64,000 bases of DNA from Chondrilla cf. caribensis. Its lineage: Eukaryota; Porifera; Demospongiae; Chondrillida; Chondrillidae. This document shows, in pieces, positions 37,629-50,600 of the stretch. The first letter of the stretch is position 1; every line of letters begins with the position of its first letter. The stretch lies in NCBI GenBank assembly GCA_964020155.1, contig OZ026546.1:5059900-5123899 (forward strand). The letters are read 5' to 3'. The notes under the pieces were generated by a model. It was not told the origin of the DNA. It searched no databases and saw only the letters and a program-made list of their open reading frames with translations. Both the position numbers and the translations under genes were made by a program.

Positions 37629-38117
37629 CTTTATGCTCTAACCCCCTCCGTTCTAAGGTTAGCGGTACTGATCACAGTTTATAACTAACATCACCTTAAC
37701 CTACCCATATCAAGGAATATGGATCTATGGTAGAACCCTTTCCTGGACTTCAGGGGGTTCAGGCTCACCTTCGCCCTCGGTGCCATCCCCCCGCCTCTAT
37801 ACCCTCGTTTTGGGTATGCATAATACCCACATCATGGATAAATAATCCCTTATTCTACTAAACGGCACCTGGGAGATTGAGCCAGACATCACCCTTTCAT
37901 GCCTCAAGGCACAGAAAAAAAACAAAAAAAAAACAGATGTAATAGCAGAAGGCAGCAATCAGGAACCAGCGGGGTTAGCACTCCAGAACATGTTTCAAGG
38001 CCCAGAAGCTAATTAATCATGTACTAATTGGTAATGGGTGCCGGACAGCCCACTGCCCCGGGGTTCACATTAACTCCATTTAACTTCCTTAAATTACATT
38101 GTAATGCCTGAATTGCG
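37629..38117. repeat. Second copy of the 0.48-kb insert, upstream of D
   Basis: Nearly identical to 18199-18680, including the A-rich tract near 37915 and the CTGCCCCGGGGTTCACATTA end. The shared position shows it was already in the ancestral unit. Confidence 0.5.
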
Positions 38118-39046
38118 CTGGTGAGTGTTTTGCAGTTTTCTAATGTTTTATGTAGCTATAAGCATTGCAGGGTATGTGTACATAATACAAACGCATGTGT
38201 ATAAAAATCGTATGAAATTGTGCACATATGTAGTAATTCAATTTTAGCCTATACAGATGCAGCAACTATTCAATTCATCAAGATTATAAAAGTAATTACA
38301 TATTATGATATTATTCTTTCTTACAGTTCTTTCCATTGATGTTATACGATTAAACATTTCTTATCTATCATTAATGAGTGCACCATGTACTTTTGTATCA
38401 ATCGTTAATTTCATTCACTCTTGAAGTAACATGTACTGGTGCTGCTACTCACTTAACCTACTTTTTGTAGTGCTGACCATTAATACTTATTGCACATCAC
38501 ACCCTACAGGCCCTCTATAGAACTAGAACTATTTACTTAATAATGTTTCTTCATTAATAAAAATTAAATGGAGATATACCTTTTGGACATACAGAGAGAT
38601 GATTGCAACAAGCTGCTAAGAAATAATTAATACATACAAAATAGTTTCCCTCAGAATTTTGATCTCACTTCTTATTATATTTCCTGTTGTATTCATGCAT
38701 AACACAACCTCATGCCAATGCCAGAAAGAGGCAAACCATACATACAATCAAATTCAAACTCTATAGGCACACTGAATCCAAAGGTACTTCTTCTGCACTT
38801 CATTTATCTAGTATTCTGAACACCTTTCTTTTAAATTGAATGTCTTGTACAAATGCTAGTGTATGTTCAAAATATAAACATATCTTGTGCCAATAGGCAA
38901 GAATTTGTGCTAAAATTATATTGATAAAAGAAGATAAATGAATAAAAGATGATAGGTTCACGTGCGTACAAACATCATAAACAGGAAATGACATTTTTAT
39001 TATTATTCAGAAGAATTATGACTGGAAAATGACCCCAATAGTGATC
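38118..39046. repeat. Right arm of the C/D inverted repeat (non-coding)
   Basis: Direct match to 18681-19625 and reverse-complement match to parts of 35446-36900. No gene is visible. Confidence 0.55.
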
Positions 39047-39185
39047 TATGACACCTCAGGTCGTAACAATACAGCGAGTGGTAAAAGGGTCTTTCCTTAT
39101 ATCTGACCACGCGTGGCTTAGAAGGGAATTTACGGAAATAAACGGTTGTTAGGTATTCAAGGGCCTGGTACGTATTATAAGCACG
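39047..39185 (+). promoter_or_regulatory. Conserved upstream block of receptor D
   Basis: Nearly identical to the block before B, with the shared strings TATGACACCTCAGGTCGTAA and AAATAAACGGTTGTTAGG, ending at the ATG. Confidence 0.5.
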
Positions 39186-42100
39186 ATGACAGTCTCGTCT
39201 TCGAAAACAATGTCCTTTATTCTTATTTTAGTATTAAATGATGTACAAGGTGAGCCTTTACGTCTGGTTTAGTTATCAATTTAGCATTATTATACGGCTA
39301 TTCAACAGTTAATAATATGTCCGGCATTGTTTTTTCTTCGTGTAGGTACGCTGACACCAAATGGCAACGTCTCAGTGGATTGTGGTAGTTCACAGACCTT
39401 TACTTGTAGGGCACCTGGTGAGCCAATTGAATGGACTACGAGTGGATTGAGGGGGATTAATCGGGGACCTTTCAGGGCACGAAATGCAGCCATAGGCAAT
39501 TCCAGGATCACGTCTCCAGATTCAGGAGGGAATTCTCAGATTAGTCCGTCTAGTATCATTATCTCTGGATTCAGTAGATCAGACAATAGAGGAACTATTC
39601 AGTGTATTAACGCGGAGAATAATAATGTTCGGGGAATGGCTAGTATATCAGTAGGTGAGTGGTTACGCCAGATTTGTGTCAGTTAAGGAATATACATCTA
39701 CCATGTTATTTTATATACCTTCCAATTATTATTTAACAGTATAGGATTTTGTGTGTTTTGTTATGCATTTCCATCAGCTGCTTCACACATTTACAGTAAA
39801 CAAGCATGAATCCAGGTAGGGTCACCAAATTAGTTGACCCTACCCAGGTATATAGAGTGAACTAATTAGTGACCCTGACATACCCACAAAACAAACAATT
39901 GAGCTTTATTGGTAACATCTCAGGACATTGTGCAGACGTGAGTCTGAGTTGACAATGAAGTCGTCAATTGTTGACATGTCCATAATTAGATATCAGCTGG
40001 AATGAAGCCAAATTATGGGTCAACATGTTATTGGCTTCTTCAGTTTGAGCCGACTTAAAGCCAGTAATGAGATTCATCGGTCAAGAAATGACAAAACAAG
40101 CAATGTTTATTGTTTTTATCTGATATTGTGATAAAAACAGCTGCAAATCCGGATAACAGTTAAGTAATAATTGGACAGTATATAAAATAACCTGTTCTCT
40201 TAATAAATTAATAAATATATCCTGCTTCATCATGCATGTATGTAGTTATACTAGTATATGGTTTATATATTAACAGACAAAAGTAAATTTAAATTGGTAC
40301 GTGTATAGGGATTTGTATTTGTGAAGGCATATGAGTCTGGTCACATCCTCTTTCAGATTTGGTGATATGTATATACTGTACTAGAACTTTCGTCTTAATG
40401 GTCATGATCATATTGCGTTGGCAGCAATTCATGTACAACCACTGTCTGTGATTGATGTGTTGTTACAGAATAAATGACTGATGTGAATGTATAATTTCAG
40501 TTAATATCTGATTATCGCACATTCAGTAGAGTGCATGTAGGTATATAGCCATTAATTGTTATCAGTGCATGTCAATCCTTCTTGTGTTGATCTGGCCTTG
40601 TTCAAATCCTGTCCAGATCTGTTTTATTATTTCATCGTTTATAGTCTCAAACATGATACATAGTAGCCAATGTCACAGTAAATGCTGTCAAAATTACCAC
40701 TGAACAGACAATGGAAGACATGATTTGGGTATTCATCTGACGGTTGCTTGGGAAATAGTTACCTATCAATAGGTGGCTGGTTCTTCAGATCAGCTATAGT
40801 GTCACTGTATGTGTGTGTCTTAGGGTTACTGTACTACATATGTTAACCTAGTGCAGACAGAGTATAGGGGGGGTCTTACGTACCCCAGCCAGGTACTGTG
40901 CCTTTGGATGAATGATATTTGACAGTTGTGTGTTCTCAACCTACAGTGGTCCAATAGGTTGAGAAAAGATGGATATGTTGTGAATGCATCATGATATTTA
41001 CGTGAAAACATCCTACCGGGAGTGAAGGGAACACCATCCAAGTTAGATTTGAATATTATACTGACAAAGTGTGACAGACAGAAGTGTCTCACATATTAGT
41101 GAAATGATTGAAGCCACAGGCCAGGTTGGAGCAGGATTGGCAGTTTCTATTTTAATAGCTGTTCTTGGCAAACACCTACCACGATGTAGGCTCACCCCAA
41201 TATTATTAGTTTTTGTACATACATGATGTTGGTACCCTCTGAGCATCATTCCTAATTGGCTATCATTTCTGCCATTATATTGTACCCATGGTCAGATGTG
41301 TATCTGAACTCATCATCATGATATTGTAAAAAGCTGTTCAAGCATTTAAGATATGTAGAACAGCAGCATCTTATCATTTAACACATAAAATGTGCCAAAA
41401 TCTCTTGTGGACATACTTATGCAAAAAGCTTCACATTCACTAGAAATATATGATGTTCAGATGAGGGTGGTCTGGGAGAGTGGGGTAGACTCGTAAAGTT
41501 CCTTTTTATAACTATGTTTGGTATTGCATGATTCACTAAATATGCTACTGCTGATTCTTAGCATTCACTTTGGATATAAATCACATGCATCTCACAATAT
41601 AATCTGCGGGCTAAATTTATATAATAACATGACATTGTACTTTGTTCCCATGCAGATGTGCATTGCATAATTACTTGCTAAGTATGTTGTCATAGCTTAC
41701 TATTATATTCTATTCTACTATAATGATTATATATATCATCTGCAGGACTACGTGCACCTACTATTGTAGCTGCAACTGTAGAGTCATGTAATACTGTTAC
41801 TCTACAGTGGACCCAGCCAAGTGTACCTAATGACATCACCACTTCAGTTAGCTGTACTCCACCATCACCAGGTTGTGCTGAATGTACAACCAGTCCATGT
41901 ACTATCACTGGTCTCAATCCAAGTACTGAATATGTGTTTACTGTGACTCTCAGTAGTGTAATGTGTGGAACTTTCACAAATTCAACAGGGATTAGAACAA
42001 GAGGTGAGATCAAGTGTGTCATTGATACATGTAGTCCTGCCAATATATGTTTGAGGACCAAACCACCTTGAAGTAAGATTTTAGCCAGTTAGACTTAAAA

Positions 42101-43992
42101 TGAAGATGTTCCACAAAATAATTTGTGTAATTACTTGTGGGGACATCTGCCCCCATTGCCCCCATGGTTTCTACACCTATGTAGACACATAACATTGTAT
42201 GTATGTATGTATATAATACATATACATGAATTTACACTCATTATTAAATTTACTATCAACTGCCTACCATAATGTGTATTACTGTATTTTCTGTAGACCT
42301 ACGTGCACCTGCTAATGTAGTTGCAACCGTAGAGTCATGTGATAGAGTTACTCTACAGTGGGACCAACCAAGTGAACCTAATGACATCACCACTTCAGTT
42401 AGCTGTACTCCACCATCATCAGGTTGTGCTGAATGTACAACCAGTCCATGTACTATCACTGGTCTCAATCCAAGTACTGAATATGTGTTTACTGTGACTC
42501 TCAATAGTGGAGGGTGCAGAACTAACATGAGTACAACACGAGTTAGAACAAAAGGTGAGATCAAGTGTACGTCATAAACGCATGTGTGGTTGGTACCTCT
42601 ATCAGCAAGAAATTTCCATATATGTAAGTAGTAACATGCCAATTATCGGACACAAGGCACTTATTATCAGATGTAGTTTCTCAATGCATAGACAAACTAT
42701 CAACTAGAAGCAGATGTCATGATAACATAGCAAATTCATATTACTTATGTCATTGTGAAGACCTTCATTGCATGTTGTGTCTTCGTGGTGAGAGGTTTTA
42801 AACAGAGTGTCCAATAATCCCAATAGTCAGTTGATCTTTATACGTAAATGAAAGAGCTGACACAGCTCACGGTGAGATACAATGGTGACACTAGGCCATA
42901 AAGACATTATTGTGCAGGTGTACATGTCTATTTATACTCAAAATCGAAGTATGATATACAATACATTGTGATGAAATGTATTATAATAACCCACTTCTGC
43001 AAACAGATATTCTTATTGTTTGATTTTTACAGTAGAATGTCATCTATTTGAATGGCTTATCTGATGTAATTAACGTAATAGTATGCACAGACTTGCTCTG
43101 TTCATCTCCAGCTTGGTGTAATCCAATACAGTGTAATTCATTGCATTGTTTCATTTCATTACCCTCAAAGTCTCACAGTATATACGACACTGCTACTATA
43201 ATCTCTCCCACTGTATGGTACATACTGTCGACAATGTGTACATATCTAATTCTGAGTCATTCTTACACAGATGCCGGGTCTTGTGTTACCTTTAACAGTG
43301 CTGGTACTGGTGAGTGACCATTGCATTCACATACGTATACTGTACATTACATTGTGGACAATAATAAAATACTGTCATCGTAATATTATAAATACACTTC
43401 TATTCTACGTACATGCATACCTTGGATTGGACATAAAAATAAATTGGCATGTAACAATGGGACAGTATAATAGTGCAACTGTTGGACAGATATCATCTCT
43501 TTAAGTTTGCTTTAGGTTGTGAAAAATGTAATTTTTTTTTATTTCCCGCAATTATTTAATTCTCACAACACAGTTGAAAGAAATCTTCAATGTTTCATTC
43601 ATTTCTGTGCATGTAGGGATTCATCCTTCATTGACATACATGTTAATGATATCGTGTATAAGCTTCACTAGAACTGTTTTTACTCTCATTAATATTTGTC
43701 ATGCTGCATGTGTCGAATAGTCGCACTGGAGGTATATTAGTGTATTCAGTCCATCAATGCAGCTTGTGGAGGATCTTTGGGTATCGGTGTAGCTGTCCCC
43801 ACTGCTGTCATGATAGTGGTCAACATTATCAGTGTGGTGGTTGCTGTCCTCGTAACAAGACACTGCTACAAGAAGACATCTCAAAAGAGTTCTCCTTCAA
43901 AAGGTGAAGATGTCTATGATCAAGTGGAGGGACCAAAGACCTATGAGGACATTGTGATGACTGACAGTCCAGCGTATGGTCCAGTGAAGTAG
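39186..43992 (+). CDS. Receptor D: Ig-FN3-FN3-TM protein with short ITAM-like tail, 385 aa
   Basis: Six exons: 39186-39249, 39346-39654 (Ig), 41746-42003 (FN3-1), 42297-42554 (FN3-2), 43271-43309 (stalk) and 43763-43992 (TM and tail), all phase 1, 1,158 nt. The Ig has TFTC, IEW and TIQC. The tail carries three tyrosines: Y361 (YDQV), Y370 (YEDI) and Y381 (YGPV). YEDI-x7-YGPV has ITAM-like spacing, with Val in place of the final Leu/Ile. B differs at the middle site (Phe). D's Ig differs from B's mainly between residues GLxGI and ITISGF, and its FN3-1 differs in one 60-bp stretch that resembles FN3-2. AATAAA lies at 44538. Divergent partner of C. Confidence 0.87.
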
Positions 43993-45329
43993 GACAAAAT
44001 CTGGTTTTCTATTTCTGTGGTGTGAATCATAGCACTTCAACTGTGGTGTGTTATTAGTAGTGATACAATTGTTTGTGTAGACATGTAGTATTTTATTAAT
44101 TTTGTTTGTGTGTGCTATTTTAATAATGCTCTTTGTCCTGTGAAGGTTGGATCTGAGGAGAGTGTCTTCTTCTTACAGCACATGTACAATACCTTCCCTA
44201 CAGATATTTGATGAATCTGCAGATATGGGTATAATAATATAGCACACGGACATTCTGAATACTTGTATTGAAAATTCATGAACTTACCCACATGTACTGT
44301 ATATATACATGGACATTAATGTGCTTTACTTTTTTAATAATATGCCTGCTATATTATCTAATAATTATAGTATTATATACAGGTGCAGCACATGCACACA
44401 TGTATTATAATACTATTATAATACTGTATGTATTATATATAATAATATTATTATGTACACACACACTTGTATATTATGTATGCATACACACTCTGAATAC
44501 AGACACGTAAATACATACACATAATATACGTACTGAAAATAAAGTATGAAATTAATCAATACAGTACACACATGCATGTGCATGCATATATAGGAGAATA
44601 GTACTAGTTTAATTGAAGATGAAACCCTTCAAATTCCACACAGAAAGGTTGTTGACAAGTTATTGGTTTCTAATACTGCATGACAATGAAAATGAAGTGA
44701 ACGAAAATATTAACTACGACAGTGAAATGTTTGGAGACCACAAAAGAACCGTGAATTCACAACTTTCTCTGATGTACAGACACTCTGTGGTGTGCAACTG
44801 CTTCAACCACGTGCACATGCCATTATCATTAATAATATTTATAAATCTAAGGTTCCTCATAACGATTCATATGTCCCTATTCAAGTCAAGAGCTTGCCCA
44901 GCATGTGATAACGCATATTATGGTGAAAATGATGATCGATAATACCTTGCAAGACAAAGTCTCTTATCAAGAGTACGGTTGAACTTCAGTAACCATATCG
45001 GACTACTTTAGTCTTTGTGCTCTCTTGTCCAGTGAATATACATACGTACATATGTACTGCATATTTTGTAATACTATGCATGTTAATATTATGGCAATTG
45101 CAATTTTATTATATAAGATATGCACATTATAGTAATCCATACTTAGTATGTATATTATAAAATGTGCTAATAATGGGTACACTAGCTATTTTTCTTGCCA
45201 GCTTTATGAAATAGTTATCACCTATTTACGAGTTCATCTGATATCATTCTTGTCCCCCCAGGCTTGGGGATGAATGTGCATTACTGTATGTCAGAAATAG
45301 TATTCTACAATAATAATTATGCATGTACC
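43993..45329. other. D/E spacer, first part
   Basis: Non-coding and colinear with the sequence downstream of B. It contains AATAAA at 44538-44543, about 546 nt after D's stop, and the weak ORF 44613-44942 whose partner is at 25368-25571. Nothing else is supported. Confidence 0.45.
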
Positions 45330-45840
45330 AATTCAGTTGAAGGAACAAAAAATCAGCGCACAAGCCTCGTGTTTTCAGAAGGGCAGCGAATCGAGAACGA
45401 TTTTAACATGAATCGATCGGTCGTTTAGGTCGAAGACTTCGTGGTTCGGGCTTCTAGGCTGGATAATATTTACTCAGTCTATTTTCTTGGCGGCGTTTTG
45501 GGCACATAAGGATTTGTCCACTCTTCTAAGTCGGTAAGCTCAGAGAAACGATCGCTATTGTTATTATCCCCACACCTCTTTTGCTAGGTATTAGAGAGTT
45601 GATGGGTACTCGGCTATTGTTAACTTGCCTCTGAATATAGGTTTACTGTCGTTTCCAGCTCCCAAAGAAATCTTTCCTCGCAAATTTCTCGTCTGTAATC
45701 ACAACGCTAACATACTTTCGATCGTTTTGACGGGATACATATTAGTTATACCCCGCCTTTGCTGGGTACATGGGGATATACTTGAGTGTCAGCGGATATA
45801 CCGAGGGCGAAAGCGGGGTATAACTAATATATATACCTAT
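45330..45840. mobile_element. Unclassified insertion in the D/E spacer
   Basis: This block has no counterpart downstream of B (about 25.99 kb), where the colinear sequence is different and AT-rich. Its right part holds an inverted repeat, ATATTAGTTATACCCCGC against GCGGGGTATAACTAATAT (about 45.74-45.83 kb). No convincing ORF. Probably a non-autonomous element or a fragment; both outer ends are uncertain. Confidence 0.4.
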
Positions 45841-46638
45841 ACTGCATAGTATAAATATCTTATATATAATATATATACTAGTCTAAGATAAGATATGAGG
45901 CAAATGGCAACTTTCCACACATGACAATCACAAATAGATTACAAGATCTATCATATTATGTCTCAATTTCTGCATGATTCCAGTTCTCTGCTGAATTTGA
46001 AGTTTGATTCTGTATGTATAAGCAATTTCAAGGGCATGAAAGTTATGCACCTTTGACTACTTTGGATGCATGCATGCCATTTTCACTACTACAACCACCT
46101 ATCGACTACAAGAGCTTAAGAAAACCCTCTCAGACCCAACTTGTCTGAACTAGGCTAAGTCTCAGGTCTTATACATTCTGTACTTCATACCCAATGCCAC
46201 CTATTTAGGGTGGGGTCACATGCATAATGAATTACCAGAGCCTAACTCATCTCTGGGGTATTAAGCAATCTGTTAGATTGTAGCCGTCTGCAAGATTGAG
46301 AGCAGGAAATGTGTCAAGTCAATTAGAACACACTTTATCCGTTATTATCTTCATAAAAACACTACAAAAAGGTGATGCAAAGGTACGTAATGTTGGAATA
46401 GTACTGGGCAATACTACTACATGCATGAATTACAGAAAAAATTGTTGACATTAAAAGTAGTTTAATGTACGCATGTCCACACACATTGATTATCAATAAA
46501 TAAGGTGTTGTCTGACTGAACAACTTTAATGGAAACTGTAAGGAAAAAGAGCAAATGAAATGTTTCACATTGTTATTCACCGGAAAAGTATGCACAGTAC
46601 ATCACCTACAGATGCAGATGTATACATGTATAATGTAC

Positions 46639-46641
<3 letters not shown>

Positions 46642-46697
<56 letters not shown>
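46642..46697. repeat. (CA)n microsatellite in the D/E spacer
   Basis: A single 56-bp CA tract at the position of the two tracts at 27292-27423 in unit 1. Confidence 0.95.
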
Positions 46698-46699
<2 letters not shown>

Positions 46700-47593
46700 A
46701 TGCACGCACATGCTCATATACACACACACTCTCGCACACCAATATGCACACACAAATACATACATGTACAAATACAGAAAGTAAAAAAAGGGGGCACAGA
46801 CACATATTATATTCTCACTCACACCGTAACGAAACTATATTTCAGACTGAAAGTGAGGAAGCCCTTTAAGGTCTGCACATTTGCCATTTTACAAAACAAA
46901 CTAGTGATAACAATAGCAATGAAAATGAAGAGGAAACCAATTTGATGCTAACTGAAACTCTAAACAGTCAGGAAGACCTCCAAGAGTTGCCGACTCCATT
47001 TTCATAACTCACAGACTCTCCACACTCAGTAACCACACAGACAATGTAAATGTTGCAACTACTTGAACCATTAAAATGTATGACTCGTCAATCATGATTG
47101 TCATGAATTGGATGCATGAGTGCAATTGGACATACTGATGAGTATAAATTGACGAACAGCTAAAATTCAATGCAAGTGTATATTCATATATGTACACACG
47201 TATGCTGTACATTTACAAGTTAACACACAGATATATCCTGTACACTAAAACATAATAGCTATATAGACCACTAGGACATGGTAAAACACTTGCTTATCAC
47301 AATCAATGAATTACACATGCACAATTATGTATAAGATACTATAGCCAATGAAAATGATCAACATTTAGACTTTCCCGCAATAAAGCATGTTGATATATTA
47401 TATCTAACCTCTGTATGCATGTACACAAATGTGACTGGAAGGTACGTATGTACTAACACACAGTATGGACCAGTCAGGGGAGTGTATGACTGGGTAGAAT
47501 ACAGTATAGTACTGTGAATAGTGTGTAGGAATGGATTAAACCGTGTACAATGCACAGAGTACCTATATCAATCCAAACCACAAATTAACTGTA

Positions 47594-47599
47594 TTTATT
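47594..47599 (-). terminator. Candidate poly(A) signal of receptor E
   Basis: AATAAA on the minus strand about 92 nt beyond E's TGA, conserved with gene C. Confidence 0.55.
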
Positions 47600-47690
47600 C
47601 GACACATTAGCTGGTACATTATTTAGTACACATACGTATACACATATACAATATCCACATACGCACCTATGAGTGGTAGTCCTATTGTTC

Positions 47691-50600
47691 TCACACAGCT
47701 GCATATGTTACTTCGTCTGCAATTTTGTGGATAACATTAACATTTCCTTTGCTATGGCCTGAGAAGTCAAGATCGGCATATGTGATCTGTAGGGAGAAGT
47801 GATGATTCAATTGTGTCAGTTTCAACCATTTTCAAAACAATAACCACTGACATAATATTATTATTATTATACGTACACATACATGAAGTGATATACATTA
47901 CAGAATTATCCACTACAAATTATGAAAGAATTTTCACAGACAAAACATACTTCACAAGAAGAATATTATAGAGATGTAATGTGTACATAAGACTACTGAA
48001 GACTATCAACTGTACACAGGGCACTTCTGTACGGGTCTGGCTCACTAGGGCGTCAACAGTGATAAACTGTACACACACGCGTGCATGCATGCACAAAGTT
48101 CAGGTTCAACACAGTACGGGTTCAACACAGTACGGGTTCAACATGGTACAGGTTCAACACAGTACGGGTGCAACATGGTACAGGTTCAACACAGTACGGG
48201 TGCAACATGGTACAGGTTCAACACAGTACGGGTGCAACATGGTACAGGTTCAACACAGTGCAGGTTCAACACAGTGCAGGTTCAACACAGTACGGGTTCA
48301 ACACAGTACGGGTTCAACACAGTACGGGTTCAACACAGTACGGGTGCAACATAAATTTTTTTTATAATAAGTAGATGGTAAGTGATACCATAAATCTCAT
48401 AACCACTCAGAAGCTACACAAACACACCCCTTCCTCATATCCTTGCTGTACAACAGTTTCATCAGTGATGACATCCTGTATGCAAGTACAATGGGATGAG
48501 TTAATAACATTAACAAAATTCACTTAGTCTGGTTGGTGAATGTGTGTAGAAAGAATAAACAGAAAACAACAGGAATCAATGGACTGTAGGTGAGGGGGAG
48601 GACACTCACTACCCATAAGACTAGCGTACATGAACACACCCCATCATCATCTCCTAGCTGCTCTACTGTTTCATAAGTAACAATACGCTGTACATATGAA
48701 GAGGAACAGACAAGTCAAGTTACAGATAACATCGAGATGTTCACATAGCATTTGTGAGCATACAAGCTGTGTTGTGTGTACTGCACAGCCGTAATATATT
48801 ATGCCTGACTATGCACTGTGTGAGGTGATTTCCCACTCACAAACACACCTCTTGCTTATTTCCTATTTGATCCTTGTTTTCCTCCTCATCAGTAACAAGT
48901 TGAATATGCTATTCATATGAATGAAAACAGGGGTTGAATAGGCATTTCATTCTTTGTGAGTTTACATGCACAAACATTAGTATGTAACCTCAAGCTATGT
49001 AGACACAAGCAAACCATGAAGTATATCAACACTTTGATGCTGAAATGACCACCTCAAGGTGTTTTATGACATAAAGGCAACACACCTTTCCCTTGTTTAC
49101 ATTCTGATACTCCACCTCCTCCCTAGGGTGAGGGGACTTTGTTAGCCTGTTAGTTGAGAAGGTTGATGGTCACCAGCAATACAGACATGGACAGTGTGAA
49201 ACACATAGTACGTACTCTGTAGAGTTGCACCTGGCAGACTTATCTACAGTACGAGAAAGAGTCAAATCAGTACATAACTATTGCACGTATATCTAATTCT
49301 GACCTTTCCTGCAATAGCCGCCACACCAGAACACTTCACAGTAGCCTATGGTACACAGAAAATAAACATTATTGAGCATAGGAAAAGACATGCAACTATA
49401 AAATTTTCTCACTTTTATCTCTAAAGCAGCAATATTTGGCAATGAGAACTCCCAGGGGATAGATCAGCGGTGTGAGTAGTAACAGGAGTGCTAGAGCAGC
49501 CAGGGGAGCTGATGAACCAACAGCTGGAGAAGTATCCATTGAAGACCAGATCGAAAATGAAAAGTATGGCATAGTATGTATGAAGTCAAGCATGACATAA
49601 CGAAATATTCTGATAGCAATACTCTAATTCCAAGCCCAGAATAAGAACTGGTCGCTGCGATATTATAAGTGACTCTACGATTTCAGAGTCAGAGGTGGAT
49701 ATTTGCAAACATCCTTATTATGTATCAAGTCAAGCAGTGTGTGACAATGGAGGATGAATCCCCACATGCACAGAAATGAAAGAATCACCAAAGTTTTTTT
49801 CAACTGTGTTGTGAGAACTGAATTATTGCTGGAAAAACATAAAATTATATTTTTCACGACCTAAAGCAGACATTAAGAGGTGCTATATATCTGTCCCACA
49901 GTTGCATTATTATACTGTCCCACTGTTACATGGCCTCTTTTATGTGCAATCCAAGGTATGCATGTATGTAGAATAGGAGTGTATATAAAATAATACATTG
50001 GTAGCTAATATTGTCCACAATGTAATGTACAGTATACGTATGTGAATGGTCACTCACCAGTACCAGTACTGTTAAAGGTAATACAGGGCTTGGCGTCTGT
50101 GAAAGCATGATTATGATATTACACATTGTCAACAGGAAGTATGTACCATACAGTAAGAGAGATTATAGTAGCAGTGAAGTATATATGGTGAGTCTTTGAG
50201 GGCAATGAAATGAAATAAGACAATGAATTACACTGTATTTGATTACATCAAGATGGAGATGAACAGAGCAAGTCTGCACTTTCTATTTTAGACATTACAG
50301 TAAATTACATCAGATAAGCCATGCAAGCTGATGACATTTCTCCTATAAATATCAAACAATAATAATATCTGTTTGCTGAAGTGGGTTATTATTATAATAA
50401 TACATTTCATCAAAAAGCATGATATATCATACTTCAACTTCGGGATTTTAAACAGACATGTACAGCTGCAGGATAATATCTTTATGGCCTAGTGTCACTG
50501 TTTAAGCTCACCATGAGCTCTGTCAGCTCTTTCATGTACATATAAAGATCAACTGACTCTATATTGGGATTATTGGACACTTTGTTTAAAGCCTTTCACC

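Noticed and set aside
48081..48374. Three overlapping frames with GSTQYGFNTVRVQH-type repeats
   Set aside because: They come from the 16-bp minisatellite, which reads open in all three frames because its period is not a multiple of three. No start context or splice support.
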